Assembly: GCA_002424295.1 (NCBI GenBank)
Contig: DIQY01000100.1
Span: 1 to 20,068 of the forward strand
From: Ruminococcaceae bacterium UBA5450
GTDB taxonomy: Bacteria > Bacillota > Clostridia > Oscillospirales > Acutalibacteraceae
DNA length: 20,068 nt
Direction of reading: 5' to 3'
Shown: one piece after another, positions 1 to 6,732 of the stretch
Layout: each line of letters begins with the position of its first letter
Numbering within the stretch: the first letter of the stretch is position 1
Program-made: the position numbers and the translations under genes
Notes under the pieces: generated by a model
Database searches by the model: none
The model's input: the letters and a program-made list of their open reading frames with translations, nothing else
What the model was told of the DNA's origin: nothing

Positions 1-233
1 GTTTCCTTAAATTTATGGTTTTCTATTTTACAATCACCGGAAGTTACAATTAAAATACACCCATATCCATCTCTTGCCACAAAAGAGATGGTCTTTGCAA
101 TCTGCGCCGGAACTACCCCAACTGCTTTTGCTGCCAGCTCAACCGTTGCACTGGAGGTATCAAACTCCATCACGCGTTCTCCTAATCCATAAGAAGAAAG
201 ATATTCCTTTACTTGTTTGGCGGCTTCCTCCAT
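1..233 (-). CDS. YbaK/EbsC-family aminoacyl-tRNA deacylase-like protein (partial, C-terminus missing)
   Basis: Translating the reverse strand from the ATG at 233 gives 77 codons with no stop before the window edge, so the gene is cut at its C-terminal side. The N-terminus reads like the YbaK/prolyl-tRNA-synthetase-associated domain: a VKEYLSSYGL helix, then EFDTSSATVELAAKAVGV, then PAQIAKTISF, and a segment ending in TSGDCKIENHKFK. In this family these segments form the substrate pocket and contain the conserved lysine. Members hydrolyse mischarged aminoacyl-tRNA in trans in the cytoplasm, although many clostridial paralogues are untested. A GAGGG ribosome binding site lies five bases before the ATG. 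The gene is divergent from the apbE-rnf operon. Family assignment is fairly firm; the exact tRNA substrate cannot be told. Confidence 0.85.
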   Translation of the reverse strand, partial: MEEAAKQVKEYLSSYGLGERVMEFDTSSATVELAAKAVGVVPAQIAKTISFVARDGYGCILIVTSGDCKIENHKFKE

Positions 234-265
234 ATTTTCCCTCTTTTCCAACTGCTTTATTAATT

Positions 266-274
266 AGTATAACA
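266..274 (-). promoter_or_regulatory. Extended -10 promoter of the YbaK-like gene
   Basis: On the minus strand the sequence TGTTATACT gives a TGn-extended -10 element (TATACT, complement of 266-271) about 33 bases before the start codon at 233. No good -35 hexamer sits at the 17-base position, which is tolerated with an extended -10. This is a prediction from consensus only. Confidence 0.5.
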
Positions 275-305
275 TACCGAATTAAGATTAGAAGACAAGC
301 CCCTT

Positions 306-341
306 CATTTTTAGGCGTTTTCAGCAAAACGTCTAAAAATG
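306..341. repeat. 16-bp inverted repeat (hairpin) between two divergent promoters
   Basis: The arms 306-321 and 326-341 pair over 16 positions with a single G-T mismatch (g315/t332), around the four-base loop CAGC. The arms are AT-rich at their outer ends with a central AGGCGTTTT. There is no T-run after either arm. Both flanking genes point away from it, so it is not an ordinary terminator for either. It lies upstream of both predicted promoters and could be an operator. Confidence 0.7.
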
Positions 342-429
342 ATTAATGCTTTTGTACAATCTAGTTTAATAATACAATGCTTTTCCTCATTTTCTAAAGA
401 TTGCGTGAATGAATTATGAATGAAAGAAC

Positions 430-457
430 TAGACATTTGGACGAATCGTGCTATAAT
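430..457 (+). promoter_or_regulatory. Promoter of the apbE-rnf operon
   Basis: TAGACA at 430-435 (five of six matches to TTGACA) and a perfect TATAAT at 452-457 are separated by 16 bases. The expected start of transcription near 464 leaves a leader of about 25 bases, enough for the GGAGGT ribosome binding site at 479-484. This placement also rules out the in-frame upstream ATG at 420 as the apbE start, because it would not be transcribed. Confidence 0.75.
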
Positions 458-488
458 AGAAAACGTCTGCAAAGGTATGGAGGTAAGA

Positions 489-1547
489 ATGACAAAGAAG
501 AAAAAAATCACAATTTCCCTCTGTGCGGTTCTCGCTGTAATTGCCGCAGTTCTTATTTATCTGTGGGTTAATTACGGCTACCGGACACAAAGTCAAGAAT
601 CCACAAGCTGGGCAATGGGTACTTATGTTCAGCAAGTTGTTTATGGCAAAAATGCGCAAGCCGCTTTAACAACTGGTTCTCAGGCGGTTACCGATTTAGA
701 GGACAAAATCTCCTGGCGAGTGGATGACAGCGACGTTTCTCGTTTAAATGCTGCTGCTGGCTCTACATGGGAAAAGATCGACCCCAAAACCCTTTCTATT
801 CTGAAAGTCAGTTTGGATGTTGCACAGAAAAGCAATGGACTTTTTGATCCGACCATTCTGCCGATTACTTCTCTGTGGAATTTTGGCGGCAGCAATCAGC
901 GGGTTCCCTCTGAAGACGAGTTGCAAAAATTTCTGCCTTACGTCAATTACCAAGATCTCAGGATCAATGAAGCCGACAGCACTGCTTCCCTTAAAAAGCA
1001 CTATGAAGGCATTGACTTGGGATCAATCGGAAAAGGCGCCGCTTGTGATGAAGTTGTCACAGCCTACCAAAATGCTGGAATTGATGCCGGCATTGTTGCG
1101 GTCGGCGGCAGTATCGGGCTCTATGGAAAAAAACCCGGAAACTCCAATTGGAGCGTTGCAATTCGTGACCCGAAAACCGAAGACGGAAATGCAGGCAGCA
1201 TCGGTACCATCGGTATGGAAGGTGGACAGTTTGTCTCCACCTCAGGCACTTACGAAAAAGAATTCACGCAGGACGGTAAAACCTACCATCACCTACTGAA
1301 TCCTAAAAACGGAATGCCGCAAGACAATGGACTTGTTTCTGTTTCTGTTGTCTGTGACAATGGTGCTTTAAGTGACGCACTTTCCACCGCCTGTTTTGTT
1401 CTCGGTTTGGACGATGGGATGAAGCTTGCCGAAAGTTATCAGGCCGGGACCGTTTTTGTAGACCAAAACGGCAAAGTAACGGTCAGCAGTGATCTCAAAG
1501 GCAAATTTCAGCTGACGAATACTTCCGACTATTCGATGGCAAGTTGA
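489..1547 (+). CDS. apbE: FAD:protein FMN transferase (ApbE family)
   Basis: ApbE transfers FMN from FAD onto threonine side chains of extracytoplasmic flavoproteins; here the natural targets are RnfG and RnfD encoded downstream. The 352-aa protein has a lysine-rich N-terminus and one membrane segment (about residues 8-27) with no lipobox, so it is probably a membrane-anchored enzyme facing outside. Family motifs are visible: GTYVQQVVYG (44-53), DLGSIGKGAACD (176-187), GGSIGLYG (206-213), TSGTYEKEF (251-259), HHLLNPKNG (267-275) and DALSTACFVLG (296-306). The start at 489 is chosen because GGAGGT lies four bases upstream and the promoter lies at 430-457. Length suits the family. It is the first gene of a run ending at rnfB, which supports its role as the Rnf flavinylation enzyme. 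Confidence 0.95.
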   Translation: MTKKKKITISLCAVLAVIAAVLIYLWVNYGYRTQSQESTSWAMGTYVQQVVYGKNAQAALTTGSQAVTDLEDKISWRVDDSDVSRLNAAAGSTWEKIDPKTLSILKVSLDVAQKSNGLFDPTILPITSLWNFGGSNQRVPSEDELQKFLPYVNYQDLRINEADSTASLKKHYEGIDLGSIGKGAACDEVVTAYQNAGIDAGIVAVGGSIGLYGKKPGNSNWSVAIRDPKTEDGNAGSIGTIGMEGGQFVSTSGTYEKEFTQDGKTYHHLLNPKNGMPQDNGLVSVSVVCDNGALSDALSTACFVLGLDDGMKLAESYQAGTVFVDQNGKVTVSSDLKGKFQLTNTSDYSMAS

Positions 1548-1581
1548 TCGCAAACTTATTTTTCAGATTAGGTGTTTCCAC

Positions 1582-1947
1582 ATGTTTAAGAAAAAAGATT
1601 TATTATTGATTATTCCTTTCTTAATTCTTGGCGTTTGTTTGCTCTTCTGGACTCAAAAAAGCCATGATGCAGGAATCGCAGTGATAGAAGAAAACGGAAG
1701 TGAAATTGCCCGCTATGATCTTGCAACACAAACGCAGACAGAAGTAATTGACATTGGTGGCGACTATCATGTAAAACTTCTTCTAGAACCCGGAAAAATT
1801 TCTTTTCAAAGCAGTGATTGTCCTGATCAGATCTGCGTACGAACCGGAAAGATTTCCAGCCCAGGCCAAGTGGCTGTCTGTCTTCCGGCAAAGGTCGTTG
1901 TTCGGATCATTGGAAAGAATAGTCAAGTGGATGGTATGACCGGATGA
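1582..1947 (+). CDS. NusG domain II-containing membrane protein
   Basis: This 121-aa protein has one N-terminal membrane segment (about residues 8-24) followed by a small beta-rich domain. The segment SSDCPDQICVRTGKISSPGQ and the following VCLPAKVVVRI are characteristic of the NusG_II family (formerly DUF1312), including its two conserved cysteines. The name refers to a fold shared with an insert in some NusG proteins and does not imply transcription antitermination. Family members are commonly found beside ApbE and Rnf or other flavin-based electron transfer genes; the biochemical role is not known. The stop overlaps the next gene's ATG (ATGA at 1944-1947), implying translational coupling. 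The ribosome binding site is weak (AGG near 1570). Confidence 0.88.
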   Translation: MFKKKDLLLIIPFLILGVCLLFWTQKSHDAGIAVIEENGSEIARYDLATQTQTEVIDIGGDYHVKLLLEPGKISFQSSDCPDQICVRTGKISSPGQVAVCLPAKVVVRIIGKNSQVDGMTG

Positions 1948-2465
1948 AAGATTTAAATAATATCTCTAAAAACACGAAAGACGTTGCTTTTATTGGACTG
2001 TTGGGAGCTTTGGCACTTGTGCTTTCCGGTTTGGAATCTTTGATTCCCCCTATTCCCATGCTCCCACCAGGAGCAAAATTGGGGCTGTCCAATATTGTTA
2101 CAATGTATGCGGCCGGCTCGGTCGGCCTAATCCCGGCACTCTGTATTGCTCTTCTAAAAGGGCTCTTTGCCGGAATGACCCGCGGATCGGTTGCTCTCAT
2201 GATGAGCACCGCCGGCGGGCTTGCCAGTACCTTTGTTATCTGGCTTCTTCTTCGTATAAAATCTCAGCCGTTTGGCTATATCGGTCTCGGTGTAGCCGGT
2301 GCTCTTACTCATAACGGTGCCCAACTTTGTGTTGCCGCACTGTTGACAACTCCGGCTGTGGTTTTTTATATTCCCTGGTTGATCCTATTTGGAATTGGAA
2401 CTGGTATCATAACCGGTCTGGTCCTTAGAATCATCCTTCCGATCCTTGGGCGGATCCATACCTAA
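1944..2465 (+). CDS. Gx transporter family / HepT-like (heptaprenyl diphosphate synthase component I-like) membrane protein
   Basis: This 173-aa hydrophobic protein has roughly five membrane segments. The stretch SLIPPIPMLPPGAKLGLSNI, followed by TMYAAGSVGLIPAL, is the hallmark of the family annotated as Gx transporter or heptaprenyl diphosphate synthase component I. The fold resembles ECF-type substrate-binding membrane proteins, so transport of a small molecule is more believable than prenyl synthesis, but this is inference. It overlaps the NusG-II gene by four bases and sits directly before rnfC. That placement suggests a partner role in assembling or supplying the flavin-dependent complex, for example cofactor or quinone precursor handling. 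The substrate is unknown. Confidence 0.85.
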   Translation: MKDLNNISKNTKDVAFIGLLGALALVLSGLESLIPPIPMLPPGAKLGLSNIVTMYAAGSVGLIPALCIALLKGLFAGMTRGSVALMMSTAGGLASTFVIWLLLRIKSQPFGYIGLGVAGALTHNGAQLCVAALLTTPAVVFYIPWLILFGIGTGIITGLVLRIILPILGRIHT

Positions 2466-2478
2466 ATATGTAGGTATG
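2457..2478. repeat. 8-bp inverted repeat at the end of the Gx-transporter gene
   Basis: CATACCTA (2457-2464) and TAGGTATG (2471-2478) are exact reverse complements around a six-base loop. The left arm overlaps the stop codon of the upstream gene. No T-run follows, so it is not a clear terminator. It could be an mRNA processing or stability hairpin inside the operon, or an operator for a promoter before rnfC. Confidence 0.6.
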
Positions 2479-2490
2479 CAATTTATGTGA

Positions 2491-2514
2491 CCTTATTTTT
2501 TATAATAAATAAGG
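2491..2514. promoter_or_regulatory. Possible internal promoter -10 inside an inverted repeat before rnfC
   Basis: A perfect TATAAT (2501-2506) lies 28 bases before the rnfC ATG and is framed by the exact inverted repeat CCTTATTT (2491-2498) / AAATAAGG (2507-2514). No convincing -35 hexamer is found at the proper distance. A dyad enclosing a -10 element is a common operator layout, so a regulated internal promoter for rnfCDGEAB is possible. An AT-rich hairpin alone is the alternative. Confidence 0.4.
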
Positions 2515-2534
2515 AAAGTATTGGAGGCAGAAAC

Positions 2535-3917
2535 ATGGAATTGAACTTTCCCTCAACGCCATTTAAAACACATGGCGGTGCTGCAGTTCCTCATCGCAAG
2601 AACACAGCACAAAAGCAATCCGTTTCCATGCCGGCACCTTCACAAGTCGTGATCCCTATGTCCATGCATGTGGGTGCGCCTTGTGTTCCGCTGGTAAAAA
2701 CGGGTGACCTTGTCACGGTGGGACAAAAGATCGCCGAAAGTCCTGCTTTTGTCAGTGCACCGATCCACGCAACCGTTTCAGGCAAAGTGAGTGGTATCAA
2801 AAAGGTAATGCTGCCAGGCGGCAATTACACCGATGCCATCATTATTGACTCGGACGGTGAAATGACCGTATCTCCGGATGTAAAACCTCCGGTGGTCAAT
2901 AGTTTGCAGGATTTCCTCTCTGCTTTAAAAGAGAGTGGTCTGGTCGGTTTAGGCGGTGCAGGTTTTCCTGCACATGTTAAGTTGAATGTGCCCAAAGATA
3001 AAAAGGTGGACACTCTGATCATTAACTGTGCAGAATGTGAGCCCTACTTGACCCCAGATAATCGAGAAGCTGTGGAAAACACAGCTTCTGTGGTAGAAGG
3101 CGCCGGTATCGTCAAAAAATGGCTGGGACTGGAGCGCTGCATTATCGCTATCGAAAACAATAAGCCGGATGCAATTGCAGCAATTAAGAAAGAACTGGAA
3201 GACAAAGAAAAAAGCCAAAATGATACGATTCGCGTTCTCCCCCTGCGTGCTACTTATCCGCAGGGCGCCGAGAAAGTTCTGATCAAGGCCTGCACAGACC
3301 GAGAAGTCGGTATGGGCAAACTGCCTGCAGATGCCGGATGTATCGTTATGAATATTACTTCCTGCGCTTTTGTTGCCGATTATATGAGAACCGGCATGCC
3401 GCTCGTTAAAAAGCGTCTGACCGTCGATGGTTCCGCAATTAAAGAGCCAATGAACGTAGTGGTTCCGATCGGGACAAAAATTTCTGATGTGATCGCTTTT
3501 GTCGGCACAAAAACAGAGCCCCGCAAAATCTTAATGGGCGGCCCTATGATGGGTATGGCTGTTCCAAGTATGGAAGTCCCCATTCTGAAACAAAACAATG
3601 GTCTCCTCTGCTTTGATGAAAAAGATGCTCATATGCTGGAGCCTACCGCTTGCATTCGCTGCGGACGCTGTGTTATGGGTTGTCCAATGAATTTGATGCC
3701 TGCTCGTCTTGAGACTTTTTCTAAAGCAAAAGATGTTGATCAGCTGATCGAATTCGATGTAATGAACTGTATGGAATGTGGTACCTGCGCCTTTAATTGT
3801 CCGGCTCATCGTCCGCTTGTTCAGGCGATTCGCCTTGGCAAAGGACTTGTTCGTGCAAAACAGGCTGCTGATAAAGCTAAGGCCCAAAAAGCAAAAGAAG
3901 CGGAGGGGAACAAATAA
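2535..3917 (+). CDS. rnfC: Rnf complex subunit RnfC (NADH- and Fe-S-binding)
   Basis: RnfC is the peripheral cytoplasmic subunit that binds NAD(H) and FMN and carries two [4Fe-4S] clusters. It passes electrons between the complex and NAD+. The 460-aa protein shows the glycine-rich flavin/nucleotide loop GLVGLGGAGFPAH (136-148), the INCAECEPYL segment (163-172), and two ferredoxin-type motifs, C373/C376/C379-C383P and C412/C415/C418-C422P. The C-terminus is short, ending in a lysine/alanine-rich tail, as in clostridial rather than proteobacterial RnfC. The start at 2535 is preferred over an in-frame upstream ATG at 2487 because GGAGG (2523-2527) lies seven bases before it and the mature protein begins with the family's typical F-x-GG-x-H region. 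The stop shares one base with the rnfD start. Confidence 0.96.
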   Translation: MELNFPSTPFKTHGGAAVPHRKNTAQKQSVSMPAPSQVVIPMSMHVGAPCVPLVKTGDLVTVGQKIAESPAFVSAPIHATVSGKVSGIKKVMLPGGNYTDAIIIDSDGEMTVSPDVKPPVVNSLQDFLSALKESGLVGLGGAGFPAHVKLNVPKDKKVDTLIINCAECEPYLTPDNREAVENTASVVEGAGIVKKWLGLERCIIAIENNKPDAIAAIKKELEDKEKSQNDTIRVLPLRATYPQGAEKVLIKACTDREVGMGKLPADAGCIVMNITSCAFVADYMRTGMPLVKKRLTVDGSAIKEPMNVVVPIGTKISDVIAFVGTKTEPRKILMGGPMMGMAVPSMEVPILKQNNGLLCFDEKDAHMLEPTACIRCGRCVMGCPMNLMPARLETFSKAKDVDQLIEFDVMNCMECGTCAFNCPAHRPLVQAIRLGKGLVRAKQAADKAKAQKAKEAEGNK

Positions 3918-4855
3918 TGGCAGAAAAACTAATTGTATCTTCGTCCCCGCATATTAAAGCCGGCATTACCACCCGCAAAATTATGCTGGACGTTATTATT
4001 GCTTTGATTCCTGCATGTATTGCTTCCATCATTTATTTTGGATGGCAGGCAGCCATGCTCCTTGTAGTATCTGTTATCACCTGTGTGGTCGCTGAATACA
4101 TATGCCGCAAGGTGATGAAACGCGACAATACGATCGGTGATCTTTCGGCTGTCGTTACCGGCCTTTTGGTTGCAATGAATGTTCCCAGCAGCTTAAATCC
4201 CTTTATGATGATGCTGGGCGATGTCGCTGCAATTGTTGTCGTTAAGCAGATGTTTGGCGGCATTGGTCAAAACTTCGTCAACCCTGCGCTGATCGGACGT
4301 ATCATTTTGATGAACTCCTTCCCCGGCCCCATGAGCAGCTGGACGATGACAAACTACGCGATCGACGGTGCTACCACTGCAACTCCTCTGGGCATTGTTA
4401 AGATGGGCCTTTCCGATCCGCTTCCGAACTATCTGCAGATGTTCCTCGGCAACCGCGGAGGCTGCCTCGGCGAAACTTGTGGACTCGCACTTCTGATCGG
4501 TTTTGCTTATCTGCTGATCCGCAAAGTCATCTCTCCGGTTATTCCGCTCTGCTATATCGGCACTGCTGCTTTAATGTCTGCACTCCTTGGCAGAGACGTT
4601 TTGTTTGATATCCTGGCAGGCGGCTTGCTGCTCGGTGCTATCTTCATGGCAACCGACTACACCACCAGCCCAATTACCATAAAAGGCCAAGTAATTTATG
4701 CAATTGGCTGCGGTGTTCTCACGATCCTAATTCGTAAATTTGGTGCTTTGCCAGAAGGTGTCTCCTATTCCATTATTATCATGAATCTTCTCGTCCCGCT
4801 GATTGAACGCGGAACACGCCCGAGAACATTTGGAAAGGAGCGTGCAAAGAAATGA
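3917..4855 (+). CDS. rnfD: Rnf complex subunit RnfD (membrane, flavinylated)
   Basis: RnfD is an integral membrane subunit (312 aa, many hydrophobic helices) that takes part in ion translocation and carries a covalently bound FMN. The segment DGATTATPLG (150-159) fits the flavinylation site region; Thr156 in TTAT, just before PL, is the likely attachment residue. Family landmarks include GDLSAVVTGLL (74-84), MFGGIGQNFVNPAL (112-125) and ATDYTTSPIT near the C-terminal third. GGAGGGG lies eight bases before the ATG, and the start overlaps the rnfC stop (TAATG), indicating coupled translation. It overlaps rnfG by four bases. Confidence 0.95.
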   Translation: MAEKLIVSSSPHIKAGITTRKIMLDVIIALIPACIASIIYFGWQAAMLLVVSVITCVVAEYICRKVMKRDNTIGDLSAVVTGLLVAMNVPSSLNPFMMMLGDVAAIVVVKQMFGGIGQNFVNPALIGRIILMNSFPGPMSSWTMTNYAIDGATTATPLGIVKMGLSDPLPNYLQMFLGNRGGCLGETCGLALLIGFAYLLIRKVISPVIPLCYIGTAALMSALLGRDVLFDILAGGLLLGAIFMATDYTTSPITIKGQVIYAIGCGVLTILIRKFGALPEGVSYSIIIMNLLVPLIERGTRPRTFGKERAKK

Positions 4856-5427
4856 AACTGAATCCAAAGGATATTTTAAAGCCAACTCTGGTTCTTTTCG
4901 TAATTTGTTTAGTCGTTACCGGCGGACTTGCCTTTACGAATAAGGCAACAAAAGATCAAGTTGCACTCATCAATAAGCAAACGGAATCCGATACTCAAAA
5001 GCGTGTTCTTTCCGCTGCTGATTCATTTGGTGAAAAACAATCTTTCGGCGACGGAAACGAAAACAACTATGTTGTAGCAAAACAAGGCAACGAAGTTGTT
5101 GGTTATGTCTTCACGACTTCCAGCAAATCTTATGGCGGTGCCATTAAGGTGATGACCGGAATCGATAAGACTGGAAAAGTCACCGGTGTTGAACTGCTTT
5201 CTACCAACGACACTCCCGGTCTGGGCTTAAATGCTCAAAAATCAGAATTCCGTGATCAATACAAAAAAGCAATTCCTTCTTCTGGTCAATTTACGGTAAC
5301 AAAATCCGGCGAAACAGGCGACGATAAAATCAATGCTTTAACCGGTGCTACAATTACCAGTAAAGCAGTCACCTCCGCCGTAAATGATGCAATTAAGGAA
5401 TTTAACACTGTGAAGGGGGGCGCTTGA
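4852..5427 (+). CDS. rnfG: Rnf complex subunit RnfG (membrane-anchored flavoprotein)
   Basis: RnfG has one N-terminal membrane helix (about residues 10-28) and an extracytoplasmic FMN-binding domain. The 191-aa protein contains the ApbE target motif: D157/D158, then ALTGAT ending at Thr167, the expected FMN-bearing residue. The segment NDTPGLGLNAQ (119-129) is also typical. Electrons move from the flavin of RnfG to the RnfD/RnfE/RnfA core. The start codon overlaps the end of rnfD (ATGA), with AAAGGAG about 11 bases upstream. The presence of apbE in the same operon matches the need for covalent flavinylation. Confidence 0.96.
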   Translation: MKLNPKDILKPTLVLFVICLVVTGGLAFTNKATKDQVALINKQTESDTQKRVLSAADSFGEKQSFGDGNENNYVVAKQGNEVVGYVFTTSSKSYGGAIKVMTGIDKTGKVTGVELLSTNDTPGLGLNAQKSEFRDQYKKAIPSSGQFTVTKSGETGDDKINALTGATITSKAVTSAVNDAIKEFNTVKGGA

Positions 5428-5428
5428 G

Positions 5429-6121
5429 ATGGAAGAAAAGAAAAGTCTTTGGCAAGAATTTACAAAAGGCCTCATTCGTGAAAATCCAGTTTTGCGTCTT
5501 GTCCTTGGGTGCTGCGCAACGTTGGCTCTTTCAACCAGCGCAAGCAATGCAATCGGTATGGGGCTTGCCACAACCTTTGTTCTTATTTGTTCCAACTTTG
5601 TAATTTCTTTGCTTCGAAATATTATCCCGGATACGGTTCGTATTCCCTGCTACATTGTTTTAATTGCAGGTTTTGTTTCTTTTGTACAAATGCTGATTGA
5701 AGCCTATTCTCCCGCTTTGAAAGCTGCAATGGGCATTTATCTACCTCTTATCGTTGTAAACTGTATTATTCTTGGCCGTGCAGAAGGCTTTGCAAATAAG
5801 CATAAGGTGTTGCCTTCCATCTTTGATGGTCTTGGAATGGGACTCGGTTTTACACTGACCCTGTTCGTTATGGGCTGCATTCGTGAACTGATCGGTTCTG
5901 GCACAATTCTTGGATTCCAGATTATGCCCACTTCTTACCCTGGAATCATTCTTTTCCTCTTGCCTCCCGGCGGCTTCTTCGTCTTCGGTATTTTGATGGC
6001 AATTACGAATAGAATTGCAGAGGGCAAAGGCGAGCCTGTTTCTGAACTTGGCTGTGCTCACTGCCCAATGGCAGGCTGCTGCTCAATATCGGCTCAAAAA
6101 GAGAAGGGAGCTGACAAATAA
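5429..6121 (+). CDS. rnfE: Rnf complex subunit RnfE (membrane)
   Basis: RnfE is a polytopic membrane subunit that pairs with RnfA; together they hold a membrane-buried Fe-S centre in related complexes. The 230-aa protein has the family's inverted-symmetry cysteines: C29 in LGCC and C112 in the VNCIILGRAEGFA stretch. It has about six hydrophobic helices. The C-terminal tail holds four extra cysteines, C209, C212, C217 and C218 (CAHCPMAGCC), beyond the membrane domain, a possible additional metal site. A G-rich ribosome binding site lies around 5413-5420. The gene begins one base after the rnfG stop and ends one base into rnfA. Confidence 0.95.
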   Translation: MEEKKSLWQEFTKGLIRENPVLRLVLGCCATLALSTSASNAIGMGLATTFVLICSNFVISLLRNIIPDTVRIPCYIVLIAGFVSFVQMLIEAYSPALKAAMGIYLPLIVVNCIILGRAEGFANKHKVLPSIFDGLGMGLGFTLTLFVMGCIRELIGSGTILGFQIMPTSYPGIILFLLPPGGFFVFGILMAITNRIAEGKGEPVSELGCAHCPMAGCCSISAQKEKGADK

Positions 6122-6717
6122 TGGATTTTAAATCATTACTCGCCATCTTTCTGGCAGCTATCCTGACTGAAAACTATATTCTGAATAAGTTTCTTGGTAT
6201 CTGCCCGTTCTTAGGTGTTTCCAAAAAGTTGGATACTGCTACTGGTATGAGTGTGGCCGTTATCTTTGTTATGGTCATCTCTACTGCAGTTACCTATCCG
6301 ATTTACACTTATGTGCTAGTTCCGAACGGCCTATCTTACTTACAGACCGTGCTTTTCATTTTAATTATCGCTGCGTTGGTTCAGTTTATTGAAACTGTTC
6401 TCAAAAAATATATTCCTACTCTTTATCGGGCTTTAGGAATCTATTTGCCCTTAATCACTACTAACTGCGCAGTGCTCGGCATTACCATGCTGGTAATTGA
6501 TAAGGGTGAAAATTATATTGAAGCGCTGGTCAATGCACTTGGTTCCGGTGTCGGATTCCTTGTTGCAATGGTAATCTTTGCCGGTATCCGCGAGCGCCTA
6601 GAGCACAATGATATTCCAAAATTTCTCAGAGGGCTTCCGACCACTTTGGTCGCAGCTTCTCTAACAGCTGTCTCCTTCCTTGGATTCCAAGGCTTAGTTG
6701 ATGGCATGCTGCGTTAA
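6121..6717 (+). CDS. rnfA: Rnf complex subunit RnfA (membrane)
   Basis: RnfA is the partner of RnfE and part of the ion-translocating membrane core. The 198-aa protein has about six membrane helices. It carries the conserved cysteines C28 (LGICPFLGVS) and C116 (TTNCAVLG), placed like those of RnfE and NqrD/NqrE and expected to ligate the shared membrane Fe-S centre. The conserved segments TENYILNKFLGICPF and FAGIRERLE are clear. The ATG overlaps the rnfE stop (TAATG) with AAGGGAG about nine bases upstream, so translation is coupled. Confidence 0.96.
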   Translation: MDFKSLLAIFLAAILTENYILNKFLGICPFLGVSKKLDTATGMSVAVIFVMVISTAVTYPIYTYVLVPNGLSYLQTVLFILIIAALVQFIETVLKKYIPTLYRALGIYLPLITTNCAVLGITMLVIDKGENYIEALVNALGSGVGFLVAMVIFAGIRERLEHNDIPKFLRGLPTTLVAASLTAVSFLGFQGLVDGMLR

Positions 6718-6732
6718 GGAGGGCTAAAAACG

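Noticed and set aside
74..346. 90-codon plus-strand ORF at the left edge
   Set aside because: It overlaps the real YbaK-like gene on the other strand and has no ribosome binding site; its product matches nothing I recognise.
420..488. In-frame N-terminal extension of apbE from ATG 420
   Set aside because: The -10 element at 452-457 and ribosome binding site at 479-484 both lie inside the extension, and the added residues do not look like a signal peptide.
817..1299. 160-codon ORF in another frame of apbE
   Set aside because: Shadow frame of a well-conserved gene with no initiation signal.
2487..2534. Upstream start for rnfC
   Set aside because: It lacks a ribosome binding site and covers the TATAAT region; GGAGG is correctly placed for ATG 2535, which gives the family's usual N-terminus.
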